NCBI GenBank assembly: GCA_030537635.1
Contig: JAUNVM010000024.1
Span: 1 to 34,952 of the forward strand
Source of the DNA: Flaviflexus sp.
GTDB taxonomy: Bacteria > Actinomycetota > Actinomycetes > Actinomycetales > Actinomycetaceae
Length of the DNA stretch: 34,952 nucleotides
Direction of reading: 5' to 3'
In this document: piece after piece, positions 1-7,328 of the stretch
How the letters are laid out: the number at the start of each line of letters is the position of its first letter
Numbering within the stretch: position 1 is the first letter of the stretch
Position numbers and translations under genes: made by a program
Notes under the pieces: generated by a model
Seen by the model: the letters and a program-made list of their open reading frames with translations, nothing else
Told to the model about the DNA's origin: nothing
Databases searched by the model: none

Positions 1-223
1 AGTTGGCGCAGATGGCGCCGAAGATAAAGAGGGCGATGGTGGCGAGAATCGAGATGATCTTCTTCTTCGACTTCTCCTCCGGCTTGGTCTCGCCGGCGTT
101 CACTGCCTGCCGGTCCTCATCCCCACCGGATTTAGGGAACCCAAATCGCGAACGGGGAGGGGTGTTGTGGGCCTTATCCGCCGGGTCATTCGACTGGGGG
201 CTCTGGTCATGTGTGTGGTCCAT
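1..223 (-). CDS. Partial single-pass membrane protein, N-terminal part (paralog cluster)
   Basis: The reading frame opens at the ATG complementary to 221-223 and runs off the left edge, so only about 74 residues are visible. A GAAAGGG ribosome binding site lies just upstream of the ATG. The visible part is a hydrophilic tail rich in D, P, Q and N (begins MDHTHDQSPQSN), then a basic KSKKK stop, then a hydrophobic stretch (IISILATIALFIFGAICA) that should be a membrane helix. This is the same plan as the genes at 473-1276 and 1898-2416: cytoplasmic tail, KSKK, one helix, exported domain. The exported part lies outside the window, so membership of the same family is an inference from architecture and position only. 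Confidence 0.7.
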   Translation of the reverse strand, partial: MDHTHDQSPQSNDPADKAHNTPPRSRFGFPKSGGDEDRQAVNAGETKPEEKSKKKIISILATIALFIFGAICAN

Positions 224-372
224 GTTTACCCTTTCATGTTGGACCGTCCCAGTATAGTGTCCAGAAGACCCATGTACATCATTTTCATCCTTCTTATCGC
301 CAGGTAGTGACAAAGTTAAATTGCTAATGAGGAATGATGAGGAAAGCCGGAATATCACGAGCGAGGCGCGAT

Positions 373-382
373 AACACGTGTT
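373..382. other. 10-bp palindrome AACACGTGTT in 224-472 intergenic region
   Basis: The 249-nt gap between the two minus-strand membrane genes contains a perfect palindrome AACACGTGTT and is visibly more AT-rich than the genes. It must hold the promoter of the partial gene; a TATACT-like element is readable on the minus strand at about 253-258. No strong terminator is visible for the gene ending at 473. The palindrome could be an operator, but nothing else supports that. Confidence 0.25.
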
Positions 383-472
383 CAGAGCTATATTCCTGCC
401 GGTTATCCTTTGTTACTTATTTTAGATGATGAAGTTAATGCGTGATCGAGAGTATAAGCGTAGGCCAGGTTG

Positions 473-1276
473 TTACTTGGCGGGCGCGTTCTGATAAACG
501 CCGGTGCTTTCAGCGCAGACGGGTAGCATGGCGAAGAGTGGCGCATGCTCGGGATTCTCCGGGGTGAGCTCGACCCGATCGAGCACATCCTTGCGCAGGG
601 TAGCGGACGCGTCATCGTAGGTCTTCTCGGCCAGACAGTGTGCAAGCTCGCCAATCTGGTCCGCGGTAAGCATGCTCGAGAGGTTCTCCGCGACCATGTC
701 CCGCACGGCCTCCTCATAGGCCTTTCGCTCCGGGCCTGCCGGCGGGGGAGTCGCATGGTCCTCGGACGGTGGCTGAGCCGGCTCCGTGGTCGCGCTACCC
801 TCAGACGCCTGCGGCGTGCCTCCATGATCATCCCCGGGGGCCTCGGGAGCAGCGGGCTGCTCGACGGCTCCCGCCTCCTTCTCGGCTTGCCGTTCAGCTT
901 CTATGGAGATCTCTACCGTGCAGGCCGATGAGGCATCGAAGATGGTCTGGTGGTCGGGATTTCCGGGCAGGATATCCTCGCCTCTGGCAATCATCTCGCG
1001 GGTCTCCTCGGAGACCTCATCGAAGGTTCTGGCGGTGATGCAGGAGGTGAGCTCGGCAATTTGCTCGTCGGTGAGCTCACCGCTAAAGACGGGGGCGAGC
1101 ACCTTGGCAACTCCCGTCTGGTATTCTTCCCGCTCGACCCCACCATTACCGCGCAGGAGGATAAAGGCTCCGGCGCCGATGAGGGCAAGGGAAAGGAGAA
1201 TGCCGAGTATCCAGGGCAGGGCAGAGAACGCGCTTTTCCGGGCTGGCTGAGGCGGATATGGGTTTCCAGCGGTCAT
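473..1276 (-). CDS. Membrane-anchored protein with two tandem two-cysteine exported domains
   Basis: Encodes 267 residues. The ATG at 1276 is chosen because AAAGGAG lies 6 nt upstream; the frame is open further upstream to 1330 but without a site. Order: short proline-rich tail (MTAGNPYPPQ), one hydrophobic helix (about residues 20-42, LPWILGILLSLALIGAGAF), then a first domain at about 49-122 with cysteines in TSCITARTFDEVSEET and SSACTVEI. A P/A/E/D-rich linker follows at about 125-187, then a second copy of the domain at about 188-262 with AHCLAEKTYDD and PVCAE. The domain copies share the pattern C-[IL]-x-[AE]-[RK]-T-[YF]-D and a second cysteine about 40 residues later. I do not recognise a named family. 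The two cysteines suggest a disulfide in an exported domain; function is unknown. Confidence 0.8.
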   Translation of the reverse strand: MTAGNPYPPQPARKSAFSALPWILGILLSLALIGAGAFILLRGNGGVEREEYQTGVAKVLAPVFSGELTDEQIAELTSCITARTFDEVSEETREMIARGEDILPGNPDHQTIFDASSACTVEISIEAERQAEKEAGAVEQPAAPEAPGDDHGGTPQASEGSATTEPAQPPSEDHATPPPAGPERKAYEEAVRDMVAENLSSMLTADQIGELAHCLAEKTYDDASATLRKDVLDRVELTPENPEHAPLFAMLPVCAESTGVYQNAPAK

Positions 1277-1432
1277 GATGCTCCTTTGCTTTCTCGGTAG
1301 TCTACCCGTGCCGGCTGAGTCCTTTCGCACCCTTCCATACTGTGCTGGTGCGGTGCGACGGGAGGTGGGGCAGGGGGCGGGTATGTCAGACTATTGCAAC
1401 GTGGCGGGTCCGCGGGAGCGGACGGGCGCACG

Positions 1433-1476
1433 AAAAAAGCCCGGTGAGTGAGCGCGGGGGCACACTCACCGGGCTT
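1433..1476 (-). terminator. Rho-independent terminator after the decayed paralog
   Basis: A 13-bp perfect stem, AGCCCGGTGAGTG at 1438-1450 pairing with CACTCACCGGGCT at 1463-1475. On the minus strand it is followed by a run of six T (1432-1438 region). It lies 8 nt beyond the pseudogene stop at 1484, so it was that transcript's terminator and still separates it from the gene at 473-1276. Confidence 0.85.
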
Positions 1477-1483
1477 TCCGGCT

Positions 1484-1891
1484 CTAGGGCTTGTCGCCCT
1501 GGGCAACCTGATAGGCGTAGTCGTCATTGGTCTGGAACATCGCCTGAAAATCCGGCCTCCAGGCGGGATGTCCTGGCCGGTCGCGACGTGCCGCCGAGCA
1601 TCCGTCACCCGGTCGAAGGCCAGCTCGGCGACGTAGCTGGCGATCTGGCCGATCTGTTCCGCCGTCGCCAAAACCGATATCACCGGCTCGAGAACCGCAT
1701 CAACACCCTGAGTGTCGGCGCCGCGGTCAGCCCCCGCTCGCCCCTGCCCTTCAACACGAGGAGCAGCACGGCGAGGAAAGCGATGATCGCGACGGCGGTG
1801 CGGATGATGTCGAGGAAGCGGACCGATGGGTGTTAGGCGCTGGTCCGCCGGGACGGGCGATCGCCAGATCGCGTTCCGGCGTGGCCAACAC
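1484..1891 (-). pseudogene. Frameshifted paralog of the two-cysteine membrane protein family
   Basis: Pieces of the family protein appear in different minus-strand frames. A membrane helix (VRFLDIIRTAVAIIAFLAVL, about 1825-1755) is preceded in its own frame by a TAA. The domain body (GVDAVLEPVIS ... AEQIGQIASYVAELAFDRV, about 1710-1570) is in a second frame. The C-terminus (PDFQAMFQTNDDYAYQV, ending in TAG at 1484-1486) is in a third. GVDAVLEPVIS aligns with GVAKVLAPVFS of the neighbour at 473-1276. A possible original start is GTG at 1891, 6 nt after the upstream gene's stop, in yet another frame. Both family cysteine positions are tyrosine here (SYVAEL, DDYAYQ). At least two frameshifts are needed, so it is not expressed as one protein unless the sequence contains errors. 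Confidence 0.75.
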
Positions 1892-1897
1892 GGTGTC

Positions 1898-2416
1898 TTA
1901 CGGGGTGAGGACCTCGAGCGTGCAGTCCATGGAGCTACCACTGATGACGCCGAAGTCTTCGTTGCCCGGCATGACGTCCTCGCCCGAGGCGATGAGGGCG
2001 AGGGTGTCCTCAGAGACCTCGGAGTAAGTTTGATCGGCAATGCACTCCGCGATCTTGGTGGCGTCCTCAGGGTTAACCTCGGAGCCGAGGGCCTCGCTGA
2101 TGATCTGCTCGATGCCGGACTGGTAGTCTTCCTTGCTCGTGCCGGAGCCCTTGGTCAAGAAGACGATGGCAAGGATGATGGCGATGACGACAAGAACGCC
2201 GACGACGGCGCCAATGATGAGGCCCTTCTTCGACTTCTGCTGGCCCGGGCCGGGATATGCGGGGGGTCCAAAATCTCCGGGCATGCCGCCCGGCTGTCCC
2301 GGGTTGTAGGGAGCATGGGGCTGATGTGCCTGATAGTAGCCGCCCGGTTGGCCCTGCTGGGGCTGGCCGGGGAACTGGTTGTTGCCGTCTGGATTCTGGG
2401 GAGGCGGTGTGGTCAT
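1898..2416 (-). CDS. Single-pass membrane protein with one two-cysteine exported domain
   Basis: Encodes 172 residues from the ATG at 2416, which has GAAAGG 7 nt upstream; the open frame extends to 2590 but without a start signal. The N-terminal about 65 residues are P/Q/G/N-rich (MTTPPPQNPDGNNQFPGQPQ) and presumably cytoplasmic. KSKK precedes a strongly hydrophobic helix (LIIGAVVGVLVVIAIILAIV, about 73-95). The exported domain follows: EDYQSGIEQIISEAL, AECIADQTYSEVSEDT, GEDVMPGN, and a terminal MDCTLEV. It closely matches the first domain of the 473-1276 protein. The architecture resembles actinobacterial small sensors or secretion-linked proteins with proline-rich tails, but I know of no assigned function. 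The decayed copy follows directly downstream, consistent with tandem duplication. Confidence 0.82.
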   Translation of the reverse strand: MTTPPPQNPDGNNQFPGQPQQGQPGGYYQAHQPHAPYNPGQPGGMPGDFGPPAYPGPGQQKSKKGLIIGAVVGVLVVIAIILAIVFLTKGSGTSKEDYQSGIEQIISEALGSEVNPEDATKIAECIADQTYSEVSEDTLALIASGEDVMPGNEDFGVISGSSMDCTLEVLTP

Positions 2417-2483
2417 GGTGAGGCCTTTCGTAGTGCTCACCGCCATACTAACGTCTGAGAAGCCCAGCTCAAGCCAAGACCGG

Positions 2484-3671
2484 TTAGAGGTCCTCCTTCT
2501 GGCTGCGTGCCTCAGCGACATCCACGTCGAGGAGGCGGAGGGCGGCAAGATCACCCGACCCTGCGAGGGCAAGCCGCCTCGCCTCCTCATCCACCAACTC
2601 CTCGCCGCTGAGATCGTTGCCTGCGAGGCACGCCCGAGCCCGAGTCAGGACGTCGGCGTTTGCCCCCAGCGCCGCTGCGCAGTCAATGTCGAGGAGCGGG
2701 GACCCGGAGCGGGCCAGGGCCGGGAGAATGGCAAGGAGCAGGTATTGGCGCTCCAGGCGCCGTACCGCCTCATCTAGCTCGGCTCGAGATAGCGAGCCCG
2801 CCTCGGCAAGCAGACCGGCATGCGCCTGTTGGAAGGCCTCTAGGCGGCGCTGTGCGGTCCGGTGATAGGGATCATCGAGGATTCCGTACAGGGAGGGGCG
2901 CGGAAGTGCGTGCACGCGGCGCAGCAGCTGACGGCGGGTTCCGGTGGTGGGACGAATCCGGCCGGCGGCAAAGCCGAGAAGGGCTCCGAGGGCGGCGCCG
3001 ATCCAGCCCCACTGGTAGGCCGCGCTCGCCGGGGCGTGCACATAGTGGGCGAGGCTGGTCATGGCGGCCTCAACGCCCGCGTCCGGGTCGTCGGCCACCC
3101 GCGCGGCAACGTCGTGGCGCAGGCCAAGCAGCAGGTCGAGGCGCTCGAAGGGGCCGAGCACATCCTCGTAGCGGTGCGGCACCACCGCCCCGGCAAATCC
3201 CGCATCGGGCACGAGGACGAGCACGACGGCCTCGGAGTTGAGCATCGGCGCGGGGGCCTGCGGGTCGCGCAGCACTTCGGGGGCGTGCTCGACCAAAATG
3301 TGCTCCCGGATTTGCCGCTCATCCACGCTCGGGCTCCGCCCCTCGTGAAGCAGCTCAGCCCCGCCGACGACCACGACGATCTCGGCCGGAGCATAGAACC
3401 GCTGCGCCTCGATGACGCGCCGGTCCTTGGTGCTCAGCAGGCCGGACTCGTCAATGATGTGCAGTGAGGCGGGCGGGCTTTGCTGACCGGTGTGAATGAG
3501 GCGGTGTGCCGGGGCGGGAATGAGCCAGGCACCAAGACAGGCCCCGATCAGGGCGCCGATGAGGGCGATGCGCAGGGGACGGCGCAGCGAGGGCTGGGGA
3601 AATCCGAGGCGGTCCCGGCGCGCGGCCGAAAAGGCCATGGTGCGCACCAGGCGCAAAGATGAGAGGCTCAC
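2484..3671 (-). CDS. TPM-like (Psb32/MOLO-1-like) two-helix membrane protein
   Basis: Encodes up to 395 residues from GTG at 3671; an ATG at 3638 (MAFSAARRD) is an alternative, and neither has a clear ribosome binding site. After a basic N-terminus comes a helix at about 34-52 (LRIALIGALIGACLGAWLI). Next is an extracytoplasmic stretch beginning LHIIDESGLLSTKDRRVIEA and continuing EIVVVVGG, which looks like the start of a TPM domain (V-x-D-x-x-x-x-L-S-x-x-x). A second helix follows at about 218-237 (WGWIGAALGALLGFAAGRI). The C-terminal about 150 residues are cytoplasmic, Ala/Leu/Arg-rich and probably helical. It may belong to the actinobacterial DUF5129/TPM-type group; this rests on motif resemblance only. 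It lies 67 nt upstream of the two-cysteine gene at 2416. Confidence 0.65.
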   Translation of the reverse strand: MSLSSLRLVRTMAFSAARRDRLGFPQPSLRRPLRIALIGALIGACLGAWLIPAPAHRLIHTGQQSPPASLHIIDESGLLSTKDRRVIEAQRFYAPAEIVVVVGGAELLHEGRSPSVDERQIREHILVEHAPEVLRDPQAPAPMLNSEAVVLVLVPDAGFAGAVVPHRYEDVLGPFERLDLLLGLRHDVAARVADDPDAGVEAAMTSLAHYVHAPASAAYQWGWIGAALGALLGFAAGRIRPTTGTRRQLLRRVHALPRPSLYGILDDPYHRTAQRRLEAFQQAHAGLLAEAGSLSRAELDEAVRRLERQYLLLAILPALARSGSPLLDIDCAAALGANADVLTRARACLAGNDLSGEELVDEEARRLALAGSGDLAALRLLDVDVAEARSQKEDL

Positions 3672-3837
3672 CAGGCCACGCTACACCGGTCTCACCGGCG
3701 ACGACGACCGGAGCGGCTCGGGGCCGCGTCACGGTGATGCGCGGGGAGGATCGAACGTGGCCGCCTTGCCAGCAATCGTTACGCAGCCTGATCAATGACA
3801 CTGTCCAGCGCGGTGCATGTGGCGGGAGAAGACACAA

Positions 3838-3865
3838 AGGTGGGGCGGCATCTGCCGCCCCACCT
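3838..3865 (-). terminator. Rho-independent-type terminator of sodA
   Basis: A perfect 13-bp stem, AGGTGGGGCGGCA at 3838-3850 pairing with TGCCGCCCCACCT at 3853-3865, with a 2-nt centre. It lies 16 nt past the sodA stop and is followed on the minus strand by TTTGTGTC. Confidence 0.8.
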
Positions 3866-3881
3866 CAGAGTCGCATTGACG

Positions 3882-4496
3882 CTACTTGACGAGCGTGACC
3901 TGCTTGGCGGTTTCGAGGCGCTCAGCCACGTACTGCCAGTTGACAATGTTCCAGAATGCCTTGACGTAGTCAGCCTTGACGTTGAGGTAGTCAAGGTAGA
4001 AGGCGTGCTCCCACATATCGAGCATGAGGAGGGGGTAGACGCCGGCCGGAATGTGGTTGGCCTGGTCGTAGAGCTGGAAGGTCACGAGCTTGCCCGAGAT
4101 CGTCTCGTAGGCGAGTACCGACCAGCCGGAGCCCTGAATGCCGGTGGCGACAGCGGTGAACTGCTTGACGAAGTTGTCGAAGGAGCGAAAGCTATCCTTG
4201 ATGGCCTCGGCGAGCTCGCCTTCCGGCTCTCCGCCGCCCTCGGGGGAGAGGGTCTTCCAGAAGATGGAGTGGTTGATGTGACCGCCAAGGTTGAACTGGA
4301 GGTCGCGCTGGAACTGGTTGATGGTTCCCAGATCGCCGGCCTCACGGGCCGCCTCAAGCTTCTCCAAAGCCGTGTTGGCACCGGTGACATACGTGTTGTG
4401 GTGCTTGTCGTGATGGAGCTCCATGATCTTCCCAGAGATATGGGGCTCCAGAGCCGCGTAATCGTACGGCAGCTCGGGGAGCGTGTAGGTTGCCAT
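3882..4496 (-). CDS. sodA: Superoxide dismutase, Mn/Fe family (likely Mn)
   Basis: Converts superoxide to hydrogen peroxide and oxygen in the cytoplasm. The protein has 204 residues, normal for the family. Metal ligands are readable: H28 in ELHHDKHH, H76 in GGHINHSIFW, and D160 and H164 in LDMWEHAFYLDY; the gateway tyrosine is Y36. The GGHINHS form and a glutamine (Q145) near the position of the Mn-type active-site glutamine favour Mn over Fe, but single residues do not settle metal use. The start at 4496 is preferred over the in-frame ATG at 4502 because AAGGA abuts the latter and is correctly spaced from the former. It is monocistronic with its own terminator. The Mn/Zn-type importer at 10.9-13.5 kb would fit a Mn-SOD. 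Confidence 0.97.
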   Translation of the reverse strand: MATYTLPELPYDYAALEPHISGKIMELHHDKHHNTYVTGANTALEKLEAAREAGDLGTINQFQRDLQFNLGGHINHSIFWKTLSPEGGGEPEGELAEAIKDSFRSFDNFVKQFTAVATGIQGSGWSVLAYETISGKLVTFQLYDQANHIPAGVYPLLMLDMWEHAFYLDYLNVKADYVKAFWNIVNWQYVAERLETAKQVTLVK

Positions 4497-4556
4497 GATC
4501 ATTCCTTTGTTTCTGTACCTGCTTCGTGGTGGACGAAGCTATCTCCAGTCTTAACG

Positions 4557-4592
4557 CATGAGCGGGCCTCGCGTCAGCGAAACCCGCTCATG
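4557..4592 (-). terminator. Terminator hairpin after qcrB
   Basis: Perfect 10-bp arms CATGAGCGGG (4557-4566) and CCCGCTCATG (4583-4592), 22 nt past the qcrB stop on the minus strand. The following T-content is poor, so it may be a weak terminator or an mRNA-end stabiliser. Confidence 0.6.
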
Positions 4593-4614
4593 GCGAAATG
4601 CGGCGAAGCCGCGT

Positions 4615-6315
4615 TTACTTCTCGATCTCGACCGGTTCCTTCTTCTCCACGAGCTGCGCCGTGGTCTGCGTGGCCGTATTGGTGCGGCCCGCGTGAAGGC
4701 TGTGATGCGAGGCGGAGGCCTCGGCCAATTCGCTCGGGGTTACCGGTTCGATCCGATCCTCGAAGAAGAAGCGAGAGAGCTTCTCGCGGCGCTTCTCCGA
4801 CTTAAATTCGGCTCGGTCCAGGCCGCGAGCATCGCGCTCCGGTCCGGCCGGGATGGGCCGGTGGGCGCTGTGCTGGACGAGGGTCCAGCGCTCGTACTCG
4901 TCGAGCGGCTTGTGCACGGCGTGGAAGCCACCATCGGACAGCTGAACCACCTTGCCGGTTCCCCGTCCGTGGAGGACGAGCTCGCGGTCCCGGCGCTGGA
5001 GGGCCAGGCAGATGCGCTTGACGCACCAGAACACGATGAAGGGTGCCGTGAGCAGGAGGATCCGGAAGAACCAGGTGATGCCGTTGATCGACATGTGGAA
5101 GTGCGTGGCGATGATGTCATTCGAGCCGGCGAGGGCCAGGATGAGGAACTCGGTGATGATGACGCAGCCGATCGCGGTGCGCACGGGAACGTTGCGCGGG
5201 CGGTCGAGCACGTGGTGCTCCTCGTCATCGCCGGTCGCGTACTTCTCGATGAACGGGTAGGCGGCGAGCGCGGTGAAGAGGATACCGGGGACGACGACGC
5301 CCGGGATAATGATATTCATCGGGAACGTGAAGCCGAGGAATTCAAACTCCCAGCCAGGCATGAGCCGCAGCGCACCCTCGAGGAAGAGCATGTACCAGTC
5401 CGGCTGGGCGCCAGCCGAGACGGGGGAGGGGTCGTAGGGGCCGTAGTTCCACACGTTGTTGATGGACAGCACCGCGCCCATGAGCGCGATGACGCCGAAC
5501 ACGATGAAGAAGAAGCCGCCGGCCTTCGCGGTGTAGACCGGGAAGAGCGGGAAGCCCACGACGTTGGAATCCTTGCGCCCGGGCCCGGGGTACTGGGTGT
5601 GCTTGTGGACGACCACCATGAGCAGGTGGAGGCCAACGAGCGCCAGAATGAGGCCGGGAACGACGAGGATATGGAGCGTGAACAGGCGCGGGATAATGTC
5701 CATGCCCGGGAACTGGCCGCCGAACAGGCCCCAGGAGACCCAGGTGCCGAGAATCGGAATCGACTTCGCCACGCCATCGGCAATGCGCAGGCCGTTACCC
5801 GAGAGCACGTCATCCGGCAGCGAGTAGCCGGTGAAGCCGGCAAGCAGGCCGAGGATGAGCAGGGTAAAGCCAACGAGCCAGTTGAGCTCGCGCGGCTTAC
5901 GGAAGGCGCCGGTGAAGAAGACGCGGAACATGTGGGCAACGATGGAGGCCATGAACAGCAGCGCCGCCCAGTGGTGCATCTGCCGCATGAGTAGGCCGCC
6001 CTTGATCTCAAAGGACAGGCGCAGGGTCGAGGCGTAGGCCTCCGACATTTCCATGCCGGCCTGGGTGACCGGAAGAGCATCGGCCGGATAGGTAGTCGAA
6101 CCCATTGACGGCACGAAGAACATGGTGAGGAAGATGCCGGTGAGGATGAGCGTGACGAAGGAGTACAGCGCGATCTCGCCGAGCAGGAAGGACCAGTGAT
6201 CAGGGAAGAGCTTCCGGGCGAATCCCTTGATCACGCCGGACAGGCCGAGGCGCTCATCGACAAAGGTGCCGAGATTCCCCTTCTTCTTACCTTGGTTGTA
6301 GGACGGAGTGGTCAT
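4615..6315 (-). CDS. qcrB: Cytochrome bc1 complex cytochrome b subunit
   Basis: Membrane core of the actinobacterial menaquinol:cytochrome c reductase, carrying two b hemes and the quinol sites. 566 residues, the usual long actinobacterial form. Heme-ligand histidines lie in helix B (RQMHHWAALL, H114/H115, with H128 in VAHMF) and helix D (H215 in LFTLHILVV, H230 in LVGLHLL). The Qo motif is PDWY (305-308), the actinobacterial version of PEWY. Several hydrophobic helices follow, then a charged cytoplasmic tail of about 120 residues. The ATG overlaps the qcrA stop (ATGA at 6312-6315), so translation is coupled. It is the last gene of ctaE-qcrCAB and homologous to M. tuberculosis Rv2196, the target of imidazopyridine inhibitors. 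Confidence 0.97.
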   Translation of the reverse strand: MTTPSYNQGKKKGNLGTFVDERLGLSGVIKGFARKLFPDHWSFLLGEIALYSFVTLILTGIFLTMFFVPSMGSTTYPADALPVTQAGMEMSEAYASTLRLSFEIKGGLLMRQMHHWAALLFMASIVAHMFRVFFTGAFRKPRELNWLVGFTLLILGLLAGFTGYSLPDDVLSGNGLRIADGVAKSIPILGTWVSWGLFGGQFPGMDIIPRLFTLHILVVPGLILALVGLHLLMVVVHKHTQYPGPGRKDSNVVGFPLFPVYTAKAGGFFFIVFGVIALMGAVLSINNVWNYGPYDPSPVSAGAQPDWYMLFLEGALRLMPGWEFEFLGFTFPMNIIIPGVVVPGILFTALAAYPFIEKYATGDDEEHHVLDRPRNVPVRTAIGCVIITEFLILALAGSNDIIATHFHMSINGITWFFRILLLTAPFIVFWCVKRICLALQRRDRELVLHGRGTGKVVQLSDGGFHAVHKPLDEYERWTLVQHSAHRPIPAGPERDARGLDRAEFKSEKRREKLSRFFFEDRIEPVTPSELAEASASHHSLHAGRTNTATQTTAQLVEKKEPVEIEK

Positions 6316-7328
6316 TTCTTACGCTCCCAGTAGCTCGGTCCAACCGGTTCGGAGAAATCGCCCTCGGCGATGAGGTAGCCCTCGTCATCGACCGTGATCG
6401 GCAGCTGGGGCAGTGGCCGCTTGGCGGGGCCGAAGACAACCTTCGCACCGTCGGTCATGTCAAACGTCGACTGGTGGCAGGGGCAGAGCAGATGGTGGGT
6501 CTGCTGCTCGTACAGCGCCACCGGGCAACCCACGTGGGTGCAGATCTTCGAATAGGCAACAATGCCGTCGAGGGACTTCTCCGGATGCTTGAGATCCTTC
6601 TCGTCGAGGCGGACGAGCAGAACGACGGCCTTCGCCTTTTCGTTTGCGTAGCCCTCCTCGTGGGTGAGGTCATTGAGACCCTCGGGGATGACGTGGAAGA
6701 CGGAGCCGATGGTGACGTCCTCACGCTTGATCGGCCGCGACTGGGCGTGCGGACCATCCGTCATGAGGCGGGTGCCCTTCTTCCACATGGTGTGCTTGAG
6801 CAGGCTGATATCCCAGCCTTCGCGCTGGGCAAGATTGCCCACGAGCGGCACGAGGAAGGGAAGCGGTACGAGCGCAATCGCGCCGGCAAGGGCCGCGGTG
6901 ATGACCGGGCGACGCTTCACCCCGGCATCCGCAATACCCCGGCGCATGACCTCGAGGGCCTTGGCCTGCTCCTCGGCGGAGGTACGCGAGGTGTGGCGTT
7001 CCTCGACCTGCTCCTCATCGTTCATGAGGGCGCGGGCCCACCAGATGGCGCCAACCCCGATTCCGAGGAAACCAATGGCGAGGCCGAGACCGAGGACGAG
7101 GTTGCCGAGGCGGATGTGGCCGAGCGTGTCAAAGTCCGGCAGGAGGAAGTACCCGACAACCGCTCCGAGGGAGGCGAGGGCCGAGATCGTGAAGATGAGA
7201 GCGACGATCCGGGTATCGGTCTTCGCCTTCTTCGGGTCGAGGTCGTTCTTACGGTGAACGTGCTCGGGCAGCCCGGGATCGTCGAAGCGATCCTCCAGGG
7301 CCCGGGAGTTATGGCTATCGATCGTCAC
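6312..7328 (-). CDS. qcrA: Cytochrome bc1 complex Rieske iron-sulfur subunit
   Basis: Transfers electrons from menaquinol to the QcrC hemes through a 2Fe-2S cluster. The GTG at 7328 overlaps the qcrC stop as GTGA and gives 338 residues; the open frame reaches 7394 inside qcrC but the coupled start is the sensible one. Three hydrophobic segments (about 41-63, 74-100, 143-165) match the three-helix actinobacterial QcrA. The Rieske motifs are CTHVGC at 263-268 and CPCH at 282-285: cluster ligands C263, H265, C282, H285, disulfide pair C268 and C284. The N-terminal cytoplasmic segment is charged. It overlaps both neighbours by 4 nt, consistent with stoichiometric synthesis of the complex. Confidence 0.96.
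   Translation of the reverse strand: MTIDSHNSRALEDRFDDPGLPEHVHRKNDLDPKKAKTDTRIVALIFTISALASLGAVVGYFLLPDFDTLGHIRLGNLVLGLGLAIGFLGIGVGAIWWARALMNDEEQVEERHTSRTSAEEQAKALEVMRRGIADAGVKRRPVITAALAGAIALVPLPFLVPLVGNLAQREGWDISLLKHTMWKKGTRLMTDGPHAQSRPIKREDVTIGSVFHVIPEGLNDLTHEEGYANEKAKAVVLLVRLDEKDLKHPEKSLDGIVAYSKICTHVGCPVALYEQQTHHLLCPCHQSTFDMTDGAKVVFGPAKRPLPQLPITVDDEGYLIAEGDFSEPVGPSYWERKK

Noticed and set aside
4558..5994. Long plus-strand open frame (478 codons) opposite qcrB
   Set aside because: Its product is low-complexity E/R/G/D/H-rich sequence without motifs. qcrB on the other strand has full family conservation, so this is a GC-rich antisense shadow.
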